A stretch of 42,045 nt of DNA. It comes from Chlorobium sp. GTDB taxonomy: Bacteria; Bacteroidota; Chlorobiia; Chlorobiales; Chlorobiaceae. A program made the translations under genes and the position numbers. Under the pieces are notes generated by a model, which was not told where the DNA came from, ran no database searches, and saw only the letters and a program-made list of their open reading frames with translations. The stretch lies in contig JABMPC010000069.1 of NCBI GenBank assembly GCA_013203905.1, forward strand, positions 1 through 42,045, given 5' to 3'. Every line of letters begins with the position of its first letter. Position 1 is the stretch's first letter. Shown here in pieces: positions 10,001-17,262 of this stretch.

Positions 10001-10683
10001 AGTTTCTCCATGTTGATAATGACGCATCCCGGACGAAGAGGCACGGCACCGCCAGTAAGGCCAGTACCGGCACCGCGCGGAATAACATGCAGTCCGAGAT
10101 CGGCTATGGCTGTAACAAGGGGGGCAACCTGCGCCTCACTATCAGGAGTAACAACTGCAACGGGAAGATGCAACCTCCAGTCGGTCGCATCCGTGGCGTG
10201 GGCAACAAGCGAGAACGGATCAAACAGTACATTTTTCACCCCCACAATGGCACCCAGTTCCCGCCGCATCCGGCGGCGCAGCTCGGGTGTTTTTGCAACC
10301 ACCTTGCGGAACCGCTCAAGCTGGTCGCCAACAGCCTCAACAATCTTAATGACACGGGTCTCACCGTTTGCAGAGTCGGCAATGATATCAAGATCCGACA
10401 TGGCTCGCTCAAACAAACGGCGGCGTCGAGCGGCAGAATCAACAAGTTCCTGAAACAGGTAGGGGTTGCGACGGTGAATGAGAATCTCACCGATAATGCT
10501 CATCAGAAGCCTGGCGGAACGACCTGTTACCCGGACCTCCCGAAGCTCCTCCAGCATACCGAGAATATCCTTGCCAAGCAGAAAGGCAATCACCTGCCGG
10601 TCAGCTGCAGATGTATAGTTGAAGGGTATCTCCCTGGGTGTCCGCTGTTGTGATGTGGTCGTTTTCTGGCCTCTTGTTGGCAT
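7030..10683 (-). CDS. giant DUF3683 / FAD-linked oxidase / 4Fe-4S / CCG-domain oxidoreductase
   Basis: This 1217-residue fusion has an N-terminal DUF3683-like helical region (about 15-150). It is followed by a PCMH-type FAD-binding domain with PRGAGTGLTGG near residue 205, then a FAD-linked oxidase C-terminal domain ending near GEHGIG. Two ferredoxin-like clusters follow, CIRCGKCKIDCC (about 777) and CTICHKCLKPCP (about 840). Two cysteine-rich CCG modules complete it (CCGFPAH near 1010, CGTC near 1055, CCSEAG near 1127). This joins a GlcD/Dld-type flavoprotein to a GlcF/HdrD-type iron-sulfur protein in one chain. Its expected reaction is oxidation of a 2-hydroxy acid (lactate or glycolate type) with electrons passed to a quinone or other membrane carrier. 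No membrane helices are visible. The real substrate is unknown. Confidence 0.85.
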   Translation of the reverse strand: MPTRGQKTTTSQQRTPREIPFNYTSAADRQVIAFLLGKDILGMLEELREVRVTGRSARLLMSIIGEILIHRRNPYLFQELVDSAARRRRLFERAMSDLDIIADSANGETRVIKIVEAVGDQLERFRKVVAKTPELRRRMRRELGAIVGVKNVLFDPFSLVAHATDATDWRLHLPVAVVTPDSEAQVAPLVTAIADLGLHVIPRGAGTGLTGGAVPLRPGCVIINMEKLNRIRGISVQEFEMEDGSRVPASVLEVEAGVVTEKAMEEADHHGLVFATDPTSEWSCTIGGNIAENAGGKMAVRWGTCIDNLLEWRMAMPTGENIVVRRTDHRLRKIRHEDTVAFEIRDETGRRLDRIELLGADIRKKGLWKDITNKALGGVPGMQKEGTDGVITSAVFVLYKKYPEKKTLCLEFFGPDMDEASRVIVELSKVFPLPEEDGEALLALEHFDDEYIRAIDYKVKAARPQIPKAVLLIDIAATGAEAVQQGVLRVQELLERHPNTLMFVAQDSAASERFWSDRKKLSAIARRTNAFKLNEDIVIPLEALAEFSRFIDGLNIEEEQYAQMLYVDRVRTLLESTEVNEDGGQFASKIPASGELCRLFANRISEAGEEQLRSLAVVDELAGELAELLQGYPLILEKLDEAYSFVRDRRIVLATHMHAGDGNVHVNVPVLSNDRPMLERADRVIDRVMEKVVSLGGVVSGEHGIGVTKLKYLDPKILAELSAYRLKVDPKGTMNPGKLDDLEVLQHIFTPSFNLLELEAHILQRAQIESLSKKVDYCIRCGKCKIDCCVYYPARGMFYHPRNKNLAIGSLIEALLFDAQRERSTDFALLRWLEEVADHCTICHKCLKPCPVDIDTGEVSVLEREILSGWGIKHSTPVTEMTLSYLASRSPAFNAMFRKAVLQIGGAAQRAGTRLTAPIQPENEPPALYPLRMLRSQVPEVPSATLRDILPECGPDQVLVFEPEGEVESSVFYFPGCGSERLISTISMASIHMLLERGSRVVLPPPFLCCGFPAHVNAKTEQYGSIVLRNSVMFSQIREMFSYIDFDACIVTCGTCMEGLEAIEADRLFGGNIKDIAAFLQEKGLTIEGSGKYLYHAPCHDSLAGKALEAIDSIGGFGSVTAVPHCCSEAGTLSLSRPDITDSMLQRKRVAILEAMHGASGAVMLTNCPSCVQGLGRNREIGLDPQHLAVALAVKYSGANWAEKFMVQAKRATAVNF

Positions 10684-10833
10684 GGTTCAGAGTATCGGTG
10701 GCAATAACAGCAAAAAAAGCGTCAGCGCCCTGTTCTGGAAAGAGCTGCCTCCGTAATAGCCATAAGCTCCGGAAGCAGCCTTATCATTAATCATGGATAG
10801 AAAGTAACAAACACAGCGGCAAACCCCGAACCC

Positions 10834-11706
10834 TTACTGAAACAAAGCGCTGAGCGGGCGCTTTTCCGATGGTGAGCCGGCAAAGAGCTTAAAGCCCATG
10901 AGACTGGTCATGGACTGAACCGCACAGTTGATTTTACCGATGAAGAGATCAAGGTCGGTAACCCCGTGAGAAGCATCGGCAGCTGCCTGCTCCATAAATT
11001 CGAGAAACTGGTCATAACGCTGCTCACCAATGCGCGATGACCATGAAACATCCGATATCCGGAAAGCGCAGAGCGGTTCGTCAATCACATACAGGTCACC
11101 ATGTGCAAGCAACTGCAGCCAGAAATCCAGATCAATCGTATAGGGAACAATGGCACTGTATCCACGGGTTCTGGCCATGACCTCCGCCGGAAAAAGCCCG
11201 CAGACAGGTTCGCCGATGATATTGGTTCCCATCCGGACCATCTTCCGCACCACCTCTTCAACCCCTTTGCGGCCCTCATCAAGGAAGTTCACCTTCTTGA
11301 TGAGCGCCTTTCCCTGTGAATCAATGATTGTCCGCTGGCTACTGACGAGGCTTACCCCGCTGCTTTGGGGGTCAAGAAACCTCGCAACCTGTTTTTCAAG
11401 GCAGGTCGGATAGAGAATGTCATCGCCACACACCAGTTTGACGAAGCGCCCCCTGACGCTACTGATCGCCTTGTTCCAATTCCCCTCCGGGCCCAGATTC
11501 TCAGAGTTCCGAATCAGCTTTATCCGTGAATCAGCAAACGACGCAGCAAGCTCAAAAGAACCATCAGTTGAATTGTCATCATAGATCAGCAGCTCAAAAT
11601 CCGTAAAGCTCTGATTGAGGACAGAGGCAATAGTCTCCTCAATAAATCGCGCATTGTTGTACATCGGAATCGTAACCGTAATCAACGGGCGTATACCTTC
11701 ACCCAT
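10834..11706 (-). CDS. family 2 glycosyltransferase
   Basis: This is a GT-A-fold glycosyltransferase of 290 residues. The N-terminal beta-strand is [18 protein letters not shown]. The nucleotide-binding acidic site is [11 protein letters not shown], and a GDD metal-binding motif follows KLVC. The start at 11706 is preferred over in-frame upstream codons because it has AGGAGG seven nt upstream and does not overlap the preceding gene. It is the last gene of the cluster containing the DoxX-like, oxidase-like and pentapeptide genes, 40 nt after the pentapeptide stop. Family 2 enzymes of this type add sugars to polysaccharide or glycolipid acceptors. Donor and acceptor cannot be inferred. Confidence 0.85.
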   Translation of the reverse strand: MGEGIRPLITVTIPMYNNARFIEETIASVLNQSFTDFELLIYDDNSTDGSFELAASFADSRIKLIRNSENLGPEGNWNKAISSVRGRFVKLVCGDDILYPTCLEKQVARFLDPQSSGVSLVSSQRTIIDSQGKALIKKVNFLDEGRKGVEEVVRKMVRMGTNIIGEPVCGLFPAEVMARTRGYSAIVPYTIDLDFWLQLLAHGDLYVIDEPLCAFRISDVSWSSRIGEQRYDQFLEFMEQAAADASHGVTDLDLFIGKINCAVQSMTSLMGFKLFAGSPSEKRPLSALFQ

Positions 11707-11746
11707 AGTGCAACCTCCTCTTCTGCGCTCCTTGCAAGGCCCTCTG

Positions 11747-12985
11747 TTAATCAGCCATGTAGAGAGCGCCATGTTTCATGGCCCATGCCCCTGTAGCGGG
11801 TTTTCCGGAATCAAGTACTGTCGCCGGAGACACTTTGGCCCTGTTCAGGCGAGTCCGGCTCATATTGGCACGCCAAAGTTTAGTCCCTCTGAGATCAGCC
11901 CCGGCAAGATCCACCCCCACCAACGACGCCTCGCTGAGGTTGGCACCACGAAGATCAGCGCCCCTGAGGTCGCCCTCCGAAAAGTCGGTCCCGCGAAGAC
12001 TGGCATTCTGCAGATTGGCACCCTGCAGATTGAGTTGTGAAAGATTTTTATGATCATAACGGGCTTCAGTAAGGTTCACCCGCATGGACGGGTTCTCCCG
12101 TCGCAGCCTGTTCCACTCACGCCAGTCACTCTTCAGCATCTCATACTGTGCTGTGTCATACGGGGCATCTGCCGGGCCTGTCCTTCTCCAGAGGTTGAGA
12201 GCGCTTTTGAGAGGCACCTTCCCCTCCCGCTTACCCCTCGAAGCTGCCAGCGTGCCGGTCTGCTCCAGCGAGGATGCATGCTCCACGGCAACCACAGGAA
12301 CTCTCACATCAGCCATAAATATAGCGCCATTTGCTACCGACCAGACAGCATCAGCGTAGCTTCCGCTTTCAAGAACTGTTGTGTCCGACACCTTCACCCC
12401 CATAAGCACCGCCCTGTCAAGAACAGCCCGCCAAAGATATGCCCCTCTCAGGTCAGCGCCGGAAAAATTGACGCGCCCGAGACCGGCCTCACGAAAGTGG
12501 ACATTCTGCAGATTTGCGCCAGAAAAGCTGGCTCTCGAGCACTCCGCTCTTCTCAGATCGGCTCCGCTCAAATCCGCGCCACTGCAGTCGGCACCTTCAA
12601 GAATCGCCCCGTCAAGAGTGGCGCAACGAAGAAAGGTGCCATTCAGGTTTGCCCCATCAAACAGCGCCCCCTCACAATTGGAAGAATCAAGGCGGGCCCC
12701 CGAAAGGTTTGCACCTGTAAGATTCGACTCGCTGAGGTCAGCACCCTCAAGACTGGCCCCATGAAAATCAAAACCACTGAACTTCCGACCCTTGAGGTCT
12801 GCACCCGAAAGATCAGGAACAAAAGTTGTCTCAGCAGCTCTTTTGGCATTCCATGCTTCACGCCCCTCACGAAGCTGCTTAAGATCATCAGAGTCAGCCG
12901 CCGAAAGCGGCCTTGAGAGCATCACCGATAGCAGCATCAGAGCGATGGGCATAAGAGAAAACGGAGAAGTGTTTGGCAATCGCAT
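11747..12985 (-). CDS. exported pentapeptide-repeat protein with two homologous beta-helix modules
   Basis: Residues 1-30 form a signal peptide (hydrophobic [14 protein letters not shown], cleavage after PLSAA). Two modules follow, 34-226 and 280-412. Each starts with an amphipathic helix rich in Arg and Trp ([11 protein letters not shown] and [11 protein letters not shown]). Each continues with A(D/N)LxG pentapeptides that build a quadrilateral beta-helix, and ends with a matching cap ([11 protein letters not shown]...GAIFMAD and [11 protein letters not shown]...GALYMAD). A basic, repeat-free linker joins them. Pentapeptide proteins are scaffolds or binding proteins and no enzymatic motif is visible. 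It lies 3 nt after the oxidase-like gene, so it is very probably co-transcribed. Location is likely periplasmic or surface. Confidence 0.85.
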   Translation of the reverse strand: MRLPNTSPFSLMPIALMLLSVMLSRPLSAADSDDLKQLREGREAWNAKRAAETTFVPDLSGADLKGRKFSGFDFHGASLEGADLSESNLTGANLSGARLDSSNCEGALFDGANLNGTFLRCATLDGAILEGADCSGADLSGADLRRAECSRASFSGANLQNVHFREAGLGRVNFSGADLRGAYLWRAVLDRAVLMGVKVSDTTVLESGSYADAVWSVANGAIFMADVRVPVVAVEHASSLEQTGTLAASRGKREGKVPLKSALNLWRRTGPADAPYDTAQYEMLKSDWREWNRLRRENPSMRVNLTEARYDHKNLSQLNLQGANLQNASLRGTDFSEGDLRGADLRGANLSEASLVGVDLAGADLRGTKLWRANMSRTRLNRAKVSPATVLDSGKPATGAWAMKHGALYMAD

Positions 12986-12988
12986 GAG

Positions 12989-14284
12989 TCAATCTCCTTC
13001 GATGCTTGATTCCCGATAGAGTTCCCGTTTCAGATTGAAAATCAGAAAAAGGACTCCAAGGGCAAACACACCACCCGAACCTCCAAGCAGCAGATCGTTT
13101 TCAAGAAAAAATGCAAGCAGAATCCCTACGCCAGAGAGCAGCATCACAGTCAGCTGCACGAAAGCAAGGTGCATGGTTGCAGGCTTGAGTATTGCAGCAA
13201 GAGCGTTACCCTCCCTGAGCATTGCCAGTGAGTCTTTACGAACAATAGCGGGAATGACGATATAGATCATCCCGACAAACGAAAAAGTTATCCAGCCAAG
13301 CAGTGCCGCATGCGTATGGGAGTGGTAAATCCACATCTGGTCTGCACGGATGGGCGGATGCGCACCGAAGGGTATCCCTTGTATGTAGTAGACATTCATG
13401 ATACCATAAGCGCTCGTGGCAAACAGCAGCGCCAGACCGCTGAGAAGATACGCCAGTGCTGGATGGAGGAACCGTGTTTTGAAAAAATTGTAAAGGTAGA
13501 CGCCAAATCCTCCCAGAATGGCCATAACACCAAGCAGCAGGATATGACTGACCAGCATCATGCCCAGATAGTTGCCCATCAGAATCACAATCAGAAAGAC
13601 CAGCACCCCTCCTACAAAAATGTAAAACCAGAGGCTGAAGAGCAGCGTCATCAATTCACGCCTGCTCGACTGCTTCCATGCATAGGTATAGAGAAAGCCC
13701 ATGACGCTTATGCTGAGCGGAAAGCTGGAACCGAGGAAATATGCCGACTGGGTCACAAAAAAAGGAATAATGCCCTGATCGGGGAATGCCTCTTTGAGCC
13801 CGAGCGTGAAGAGTCCGAGATTTGCGTTGAGCAGAAAAATGACATCAAAAATATAGTATCGCACAGAAACCTCTTTCCAGATTCTGGGAATGGAAAGGGT
13901 GGCGAATATCTCCTTCAGTGGCCCCAACACCAGAACCATCAGAAAGAGGCCGGTAAAGGCTTTCAGGAGAGGCCACTGCATGAACACCGCCACGGTAATC
14001 ATGACAAGTGCAACCAGCACCCCATACACATATCTCCGCTGCTTTCGCGGATCTATCTTCATTTCAGGGTAAATCGCCGATGTCAGGTAGCGATTGAAAA
14101 TAAGGATCGCAAGGTTGCCGAATCCTATAAAAAACAGGTAGGGATGAAGCTGGTTGAGAAAATCATTATGATACACACCTCCCAGAGCGCCAAGCACTGC
14201 TGAAAAGGCCATGACGGCAACCGTCACCGTGGTAAAAAGGCGCGCAATACTGCCCGGAGATCCCTCAATAGTCCTGTTCTGCAT
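12989..14284 (-). CDS. 12-helix membrane protein distantly like heme-copper oxidase subunit I
   Basis: This 431-residue polytopic protein has about twelve hydrophobic segments. Conserved-looking histidines occur in LHPYLFFIGFGN, in VSHILLLG, in the cluster YHSHTHAALLGW, and in TMHLAF. The HxHTHAALLGWITF pattern, ending in a Met-Ile-Tyr-x-x-x-Pro helix, recalls cbb3/NorB-like and NnrS-like proteins. However, the full set of six metal-binding histidines of a true oxidase subunit I is not recognisable. It may bind heme or copper, or act in nitric oxide or quinol chemistry; this is inference. Its start overlaps the DoxX-like gene by 20 nt and its stop is 3 nt from the pentapeptide gene, which implies translational coupling. 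Confidence 0.7.
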   Translation of the reverse strand: MQNRTIEGSPGSIARLFTTVTVAVMAFSAVLGALGGVYHNDFLNQLHPYLFFIGFGNLAILIFNRYLTSAIYPEMKIDPRKQRRYVYGVLVALVMITVAVFMQWPLLKAFTGLFLMVLVLGPLKEIFATLSIPRIWKEVSVRYYIFDVIFLLNANLGLFTLGLKEAFPDQGIIPFFVTQSAYFLGSSFPLSISVMGFLYTYAWKQSSRRELMTLLFSLWFYIFVGGVLVFLIVILMGNYLGMMLVSHILLLGVMAILGGFGVYLYNFFKTRFLHPALAYLLSGLALLFATSAYGIMNVYYIQGIPFGAHPPIRADQMWIYHSHTHAALLGWITFSFVGMIYIVIPAIVRKDSLAMLREGNALAAILKPATMHLAFVQLTVMLLSGVGILLAFFLENDLLLGGSGGVFALGVLFLIFNLKRELYRESSIEGD

Positions 14285-14669
14285 GAGAATTGTTTTTTTG
14301 TTTTTTCAGTTCATCCAGCGCCACAAGGGAAAGGGCAATCAGCGCCACATTCAGCGTCAGCGGGTTGAAGGGCAGGGTAAGCATTGCTGGCTCAAACAGG
14401 GCAACAAACAGGAGCAGACCGGTTAAAGTTATCATATTGAACCAGAACACCCAATACTGCATACTGACAAGCAGCAGCAGACCGAACATGATTTCAGCAA
14501 CGCCCATCCAGCTGACGGCCATGCATGCCCAACGGTAAACAGGAATAAGATGATTGAGAAGCTCAACCTCACCTGAACTTCTACAGACAAGCTTCGGCAC
14601 AGCTCCCTGATATATCCAGGAAAAAGCAAGCGCAATCCGGCTTATCCAGAGTATCGAAGTACCCTTCAT
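14265..14669 (-). CDS. DoxX-like membrane protein
   Basis: This small protein has four hydrophobic helices. The segment ISRIALAFSWIYQGAVPKL is characteristic of the DoxX-like families found alone or fused to short-chain epimerase-like proteins. The reading frame is open further upstream, but that part runs through a long hairpin, so translation must begin below 14731. ATG at 14669 (134 residues) fits the family start, and ATG at 14699 is the alternative. Neither has a clear ribosome-binding site. It overlaps the oxidase-like gene by 20 nt and heads that cluster. DoxX relatives include quinol-oxidase accessory subunits, which fits an oxidase-like partner, but the function here is unproven. Confidence 0.65.
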   Translation of the reverse strand: MKGTSILWISRIALAFSWIYQGAVPKLVCRSSGEVELLNHLIPVYRWACMAVSWMGVAEIMFGLLLLVSMQYWVFWFNMITLTGLLLFVALFEPAMLTLPFNPLTLNVALIALSLVALDELKKQKNNSHAEQDY

Positions 14670-14730
14670 GAGCGCAGGGCCAATCAAACCAAAAAGCATA
14701 AGCCAAATCGTTATTGAATGGATAGAATTG

Positions 14731-14788
14731 CAAAGGCTGAATTCAAAAAAAGCGTACGAGAGCTCGCTTTTTTCGAATTCAGCCTTTG
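14731..14788 (-). terminator. 24-bp hairpin after the PhoU-like gene
   Basis: The arms 14731-14754 and 14765-14788 pair over all 24 positions around a 10-nt loop. The only non-Watson-Crick position (14745/14774) becomes a U-G pair in minus-strand RNA but an A-C clash in plus-strand RNA, which suggests selection on minus-strand transcripts. It begins 23 nt past the stop of the PhoU-like gene. There is no U-tract after the stem, although the second arm contains a run of seven U. It probably ends or protects that mRNA. Confidence 0.65.
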
Positions 14789-14810
14789 GCGAACATACCA
14801 AGAAAACTCA

Positions 14811-15542
14811 TCAGCAGAAATGACGGGCAATGTCGCACGAAATATCAGCTGATGCCTTCACATGGTTGAGAATCGAAAGGATGCCGGTCAGACTGATGAT
14901 ATTCTCATCGGTCACCTCGGCCTTGATTTTCGCCACAGCCTTGTTGTAGATATCCTCAATTTCCTTCAGCATGGCAATCGTCTCACTGGCATGCTTCGCA
15001 TTACCGCTCACAAATGCCTCAACCGCTTTCTTGATCATCTCCGCCGTAATGTCGCCCATAGGCTTCAATCCATACTCATCCTTGTGAAGCTCCTGAATAT
15101 TTGCAAACTCGACAAACGGCGTCTTGTCGGCAATGTTGAGAGCAAACTGTGCGAGACGCTCAAGCTGAAGAAGAATCATCCGGGCATCTTCAAGAGTCTT
15201 CAGCTGCCCTTCATCAAGCCCCTGAAACGATGAGTATGCCAGCGTCAGATACTCCATCTCAAACTTGTTCTTCTGAATATATTCCTCATCAAACTGGAAT
15301 GCGGAGGCTGCCAGTTCACTGTTTTTCTTCGTTGACGCCCTGATACTGAGCATCAGGTTGTTTTCAACATTGGAGGAAAGCTTGGTCATCTTCTGCTTGA
15401 GAGCCTCAAGCTGAATGTGAACAGGCCCCTGTGGAGTAACTGAAAGGCCAAATTTGACGGGATCGACCTGAATTGTGAAGGCTTTGGGAACAGCCGTTGT
15501 TTTCGGTGAATCACCGAAAATCTTTCCGAGGAGACTTGCCAT
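14811..15542 (-). CDS. PhoU-like helical protein, second copy near pst
   Basis: This 243-residue, nearly all-helical protein lacks membrane segments. Its pattern of long amphipathic helices with repeated acidic and aliphatic positions (MILLQLERLAQFALNIAD, EMIKKAVEAFVSG, IEDIYNKAVAKI) resembles PhoU and PhoU-like UPF0111 proteins. PhoU domains bind metals and phosphate-transporter parts. It lies just past phoU but has its own intergenic region, with a terminator upstream and a long hairpin downstream, so it is a separate transcription unit. The N-terminus (about 1-45) is basic and does not match PhoU. The function is probably tied to phosphate signalling, but this rests on position and fold only. 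Confidence 0.6.
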   Translation of the reverse strand: MASLLGKIFGDSPKTTAVPKAFTIQVDPVKFGLSVTPQGPVHIQLEALKQKMTKLSSNVENNLMLSIRASTKKNSELAASAFQFDEEYIQKNKFEMEYLTLAYSSFQGLDEGQLKTLEDARMILLQLERLAQFALNIADKTPFVEFANIQELHKDEYGLKPMGDITAEMIKKAVEAFVSGNAKHASETIAMLKEIEDIYNKAVAKIKAEVTDENIISLTGILSILNHVKASADISCDIARHFC

Positions 15543-15637
15543 AATGATTCAGTAACCAGACTTAATAATTGTAGGAACAGAAACTGAAATGTAATTGAAT
15601 TTAGCTGTGACAAGGGGTTAAATCCAAGAAAAAATGC

Positions 15638-15661
15638 AAAAAAGCCCGGCATGAGCCGGGC
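15638..15661 (-). terminator. rho-independent terminator of phoU
   Basis: A 7-bp GC stem (GCCCGGC / GCCGGGC, 15644-15661) with a 4-nt loop is followed on the minus strand by six T residues. It starts 33 nt past the phoU stop and closes the pstCAB-phoU transcript. Confidence 0.88.
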
Positions 15662-15693
15662 GGAACACTTATTCCCGGAGCGGGCCCCTCGTT

Positions 15694-16380
15694 TCAGCCC
15701 TTAAGCGACTGTATCAGCTTTTCGTAGGAACTGTCGCTATGGCGTGAAATCTCTCCGGTAACAAGATAAATGACCTCATGGGCAATTCTGGTCGCATGGT
15801 CGGCCATGCGCTCGATATAACGGGAAATGGAAAGCAGAGCGATAAGCTGGTCCACATCAGCCGCAGGGTCTTTCATCAGCAGTGCGACCCGCTTGAACAC
15901 GGAACTGTGGATGGAATCAATCTCTTCATCAAGCGCGCATACCTTGTCGGCGAGGAAGCGGTCTTTGGCAATGAACGCCTCAAGCGACTTGCGGGTCATA
16001 TCGGCAGCAAGTTTTCCCATATGATCATAATCAAAGAGATCGATCATCTCGGAATCAATTTCCGGCATACGCTCAATGATGTGCACAGCCAGGTCCCCAA
16101 TGCGCTCAAGATCATCGTTGATCTTCATGATGGTCACAATGGTGCGCAAATCCCTTGCAACAGGCTGCTGCAGCGCAAGAAAAGCAAGACAGCGTTCCTC
16201 GAGACGCACCTCTGTCATGTCGATTTCGTCATCAACGAGCCTGATGGCCCGTGCGCTTTCCTCATCCTGATGCCGGACTGCCTGGAGGGCATCGTTAAAA
16301 TTCTGGAGAACCTTTTCTGAAAGCTGGACAAGAGCATCTGAAAGCTCTTTGATCAGTTCGTGTACCGGTCTGTCTGACAT
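15694..16380 (-). CDS. phoU: phosphate transport regulator PhoU
   Basis: This 228-residue protein has the two three-helix bundles typical of PhoU. The diagnostic motifs are VDDEID near residue 46 and ERIGDLAVHI in the first half, and LDEEIDSIHS and ERMADHATRIAHE in the second. The acidic ExxxD metal-cluster residues are present in both halves. PhoU restrains Pst transport and signals phosphate sufficiency to a PhoR-type kinase in other bacteria. No phoR or phoB lies in this window. The gene is 18 nt from pstB on the same strand and is the last gene of the pstCAB-phoU unit. Confidence 0.95.
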   Translation of the reverse strand: MSDRPVHELIKELSDALVQLSEKVLQNFNDALQAVRHQDEESARAIRLVDDEIDMTEVRLEERCLAFLALQQPVARDLRTIVTIMKINDDLERIGDLAVHIIERMPEIDSEMIDLFDYDHMGKLAADMTRKSLEAFIAKDRFLADKVCALDEEIDSIHSSVFKRVALLMKDPAADVDQLIALLSISRYIERMADHATRIAHEVIYLVTGEISRHSDSSYEKLIQSLKG

Positions 16381-16398
16381 GGCGTAAAAGTGGTTTCG

Positions 16399-17256
16399 TT
16401 AGCTGAATCGTCCGGTAATATAATCCTCAGTCATCCGGTCTTTAGGATTTGTAAAGAGCTGTGCAGTCTGTGCATACTCGACAAGCACGCCCTCGTAGAA
16501 AAACATTGTATAATCGGATACCCGTGAAGCCTGCTGCATGTTGTGCGTCACAATCATGATGGTATAGCTTCCCCGGAGCTCCTGTATCAGATCTTCAATT
16601 TTGGCCGTCGCCTTCGGATCAAGAGCGGAAGTCGGCTCGTCAAGCAAAAGAATCTCCGGCTCAACCGCCAGCGTTCTTGCCACACAGAGCCTCTGCTGCT
16701 GACCGCCACTCAAACCAAGAGCGTTGCGCTCAAGACGATCACTCACCTCATCCCACAGTGCGGCCTTGCGAAGGCTTTTCTCAACAATTTCTTCAAGCTG
16801 TTTACGATCGTTCATCCCGTGGAGACGGGGACCATAGGCAATGTTATCAAAAATCGATTTAGGAAAGGGGTTGGGCTTCTGGAACACCATGCCGATTTTT
16901 TTGCGCAGAAGTACCTCATCAGTCAGCTTACCGTAGATATCCTCACCATCAAACCGGAGAATTCCAGAAGTATGGCAACTCGGTATCAGATCGTTCATCC
17001 GGTTGATTGCACGCAGAAAAGTGCTCTTTCCGCAGCCGCTCGGACCGATAATAGCAGTCACATACTTTGAGAGAATCTCGGCATTGACCTTTTTGACTGC
17101 CTCAAAATCGCCGTAATATATGGAAAAATCCTTAGCGACAACATGGGGGGTCCCACCACCGCTTACAGCCACTCTTTCCGAAGGAATATAAATGTCACGG
17201 GTCGCGGTTGCGGATCCCTTGGCTGCACTCTCTTTATGTTCGGCTCTCATCTGCAT
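16399..17256 (-). CDS. pstB: phosphate ABC transporter ATP-binding protein PstB
   Basis: This ABC ATPase of 285 residues has Walker [10 protein letters not shown] (71-79), a Q-loop in VFQKPNPFP, signature LSGGQQQR (182-189), Walker B ILLLDEP with E207, and the H-loop at VTHNM. The [18 protein letters not shown] stretch is characteristic of PstB. It hydrolyses ATP to drive phosphate import through PstC-PstA. An extra basic N-terminal tail of about 40 residues precedes the usual PstB start. ATG at 17250 has better spacing from the AAGGA site than ATG at 17256, so the start may be two codons later. The gap to pstA is 6 nt, which implies co-translation. Confidence 0.96.
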   Translation of the reverse strand: MQMRAEHKESAAKGSATATRDIYIPSERVAVSGGGTPHVVAKDFSIYYGDFEAVKKVNAEILSKYVTAIIGPSGCGKSTFLRAINRMNDLIPSCHTSGILRFDGEDIYGKLTDEVLLRKKIGMVFQKPNPFPKSIFDNIAYGPRLHGMNDRKQLEEIVEKSLRKAALWDEVSDRLERNALGLSGGQQQRLCVARTLAVEPEILLLDEPTSALDPKATAKIEDLIQELRGSYTIMIVTHNMQQASRVSDYTMFFYEGVLVEYAQTAQLFTNPKDRMTEDYITGRFS

Positions 17257-17262
17257 GGTTCC

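Noticed and set aside
11707-11772. longer start for the GT2 gene at 11772
   Set aside because: It overlaps the pentapeptide gene and adds residues foreign to GT2. ATG 11706 has a strong ribosome-binding site.
15600-15640. possible Pho-type motif before the PhoU-like gene (GACAAGGGGTTAA)
   Set aside because: It matches the shared motif only partly and the spacing does not fit the 7+4 pattern.
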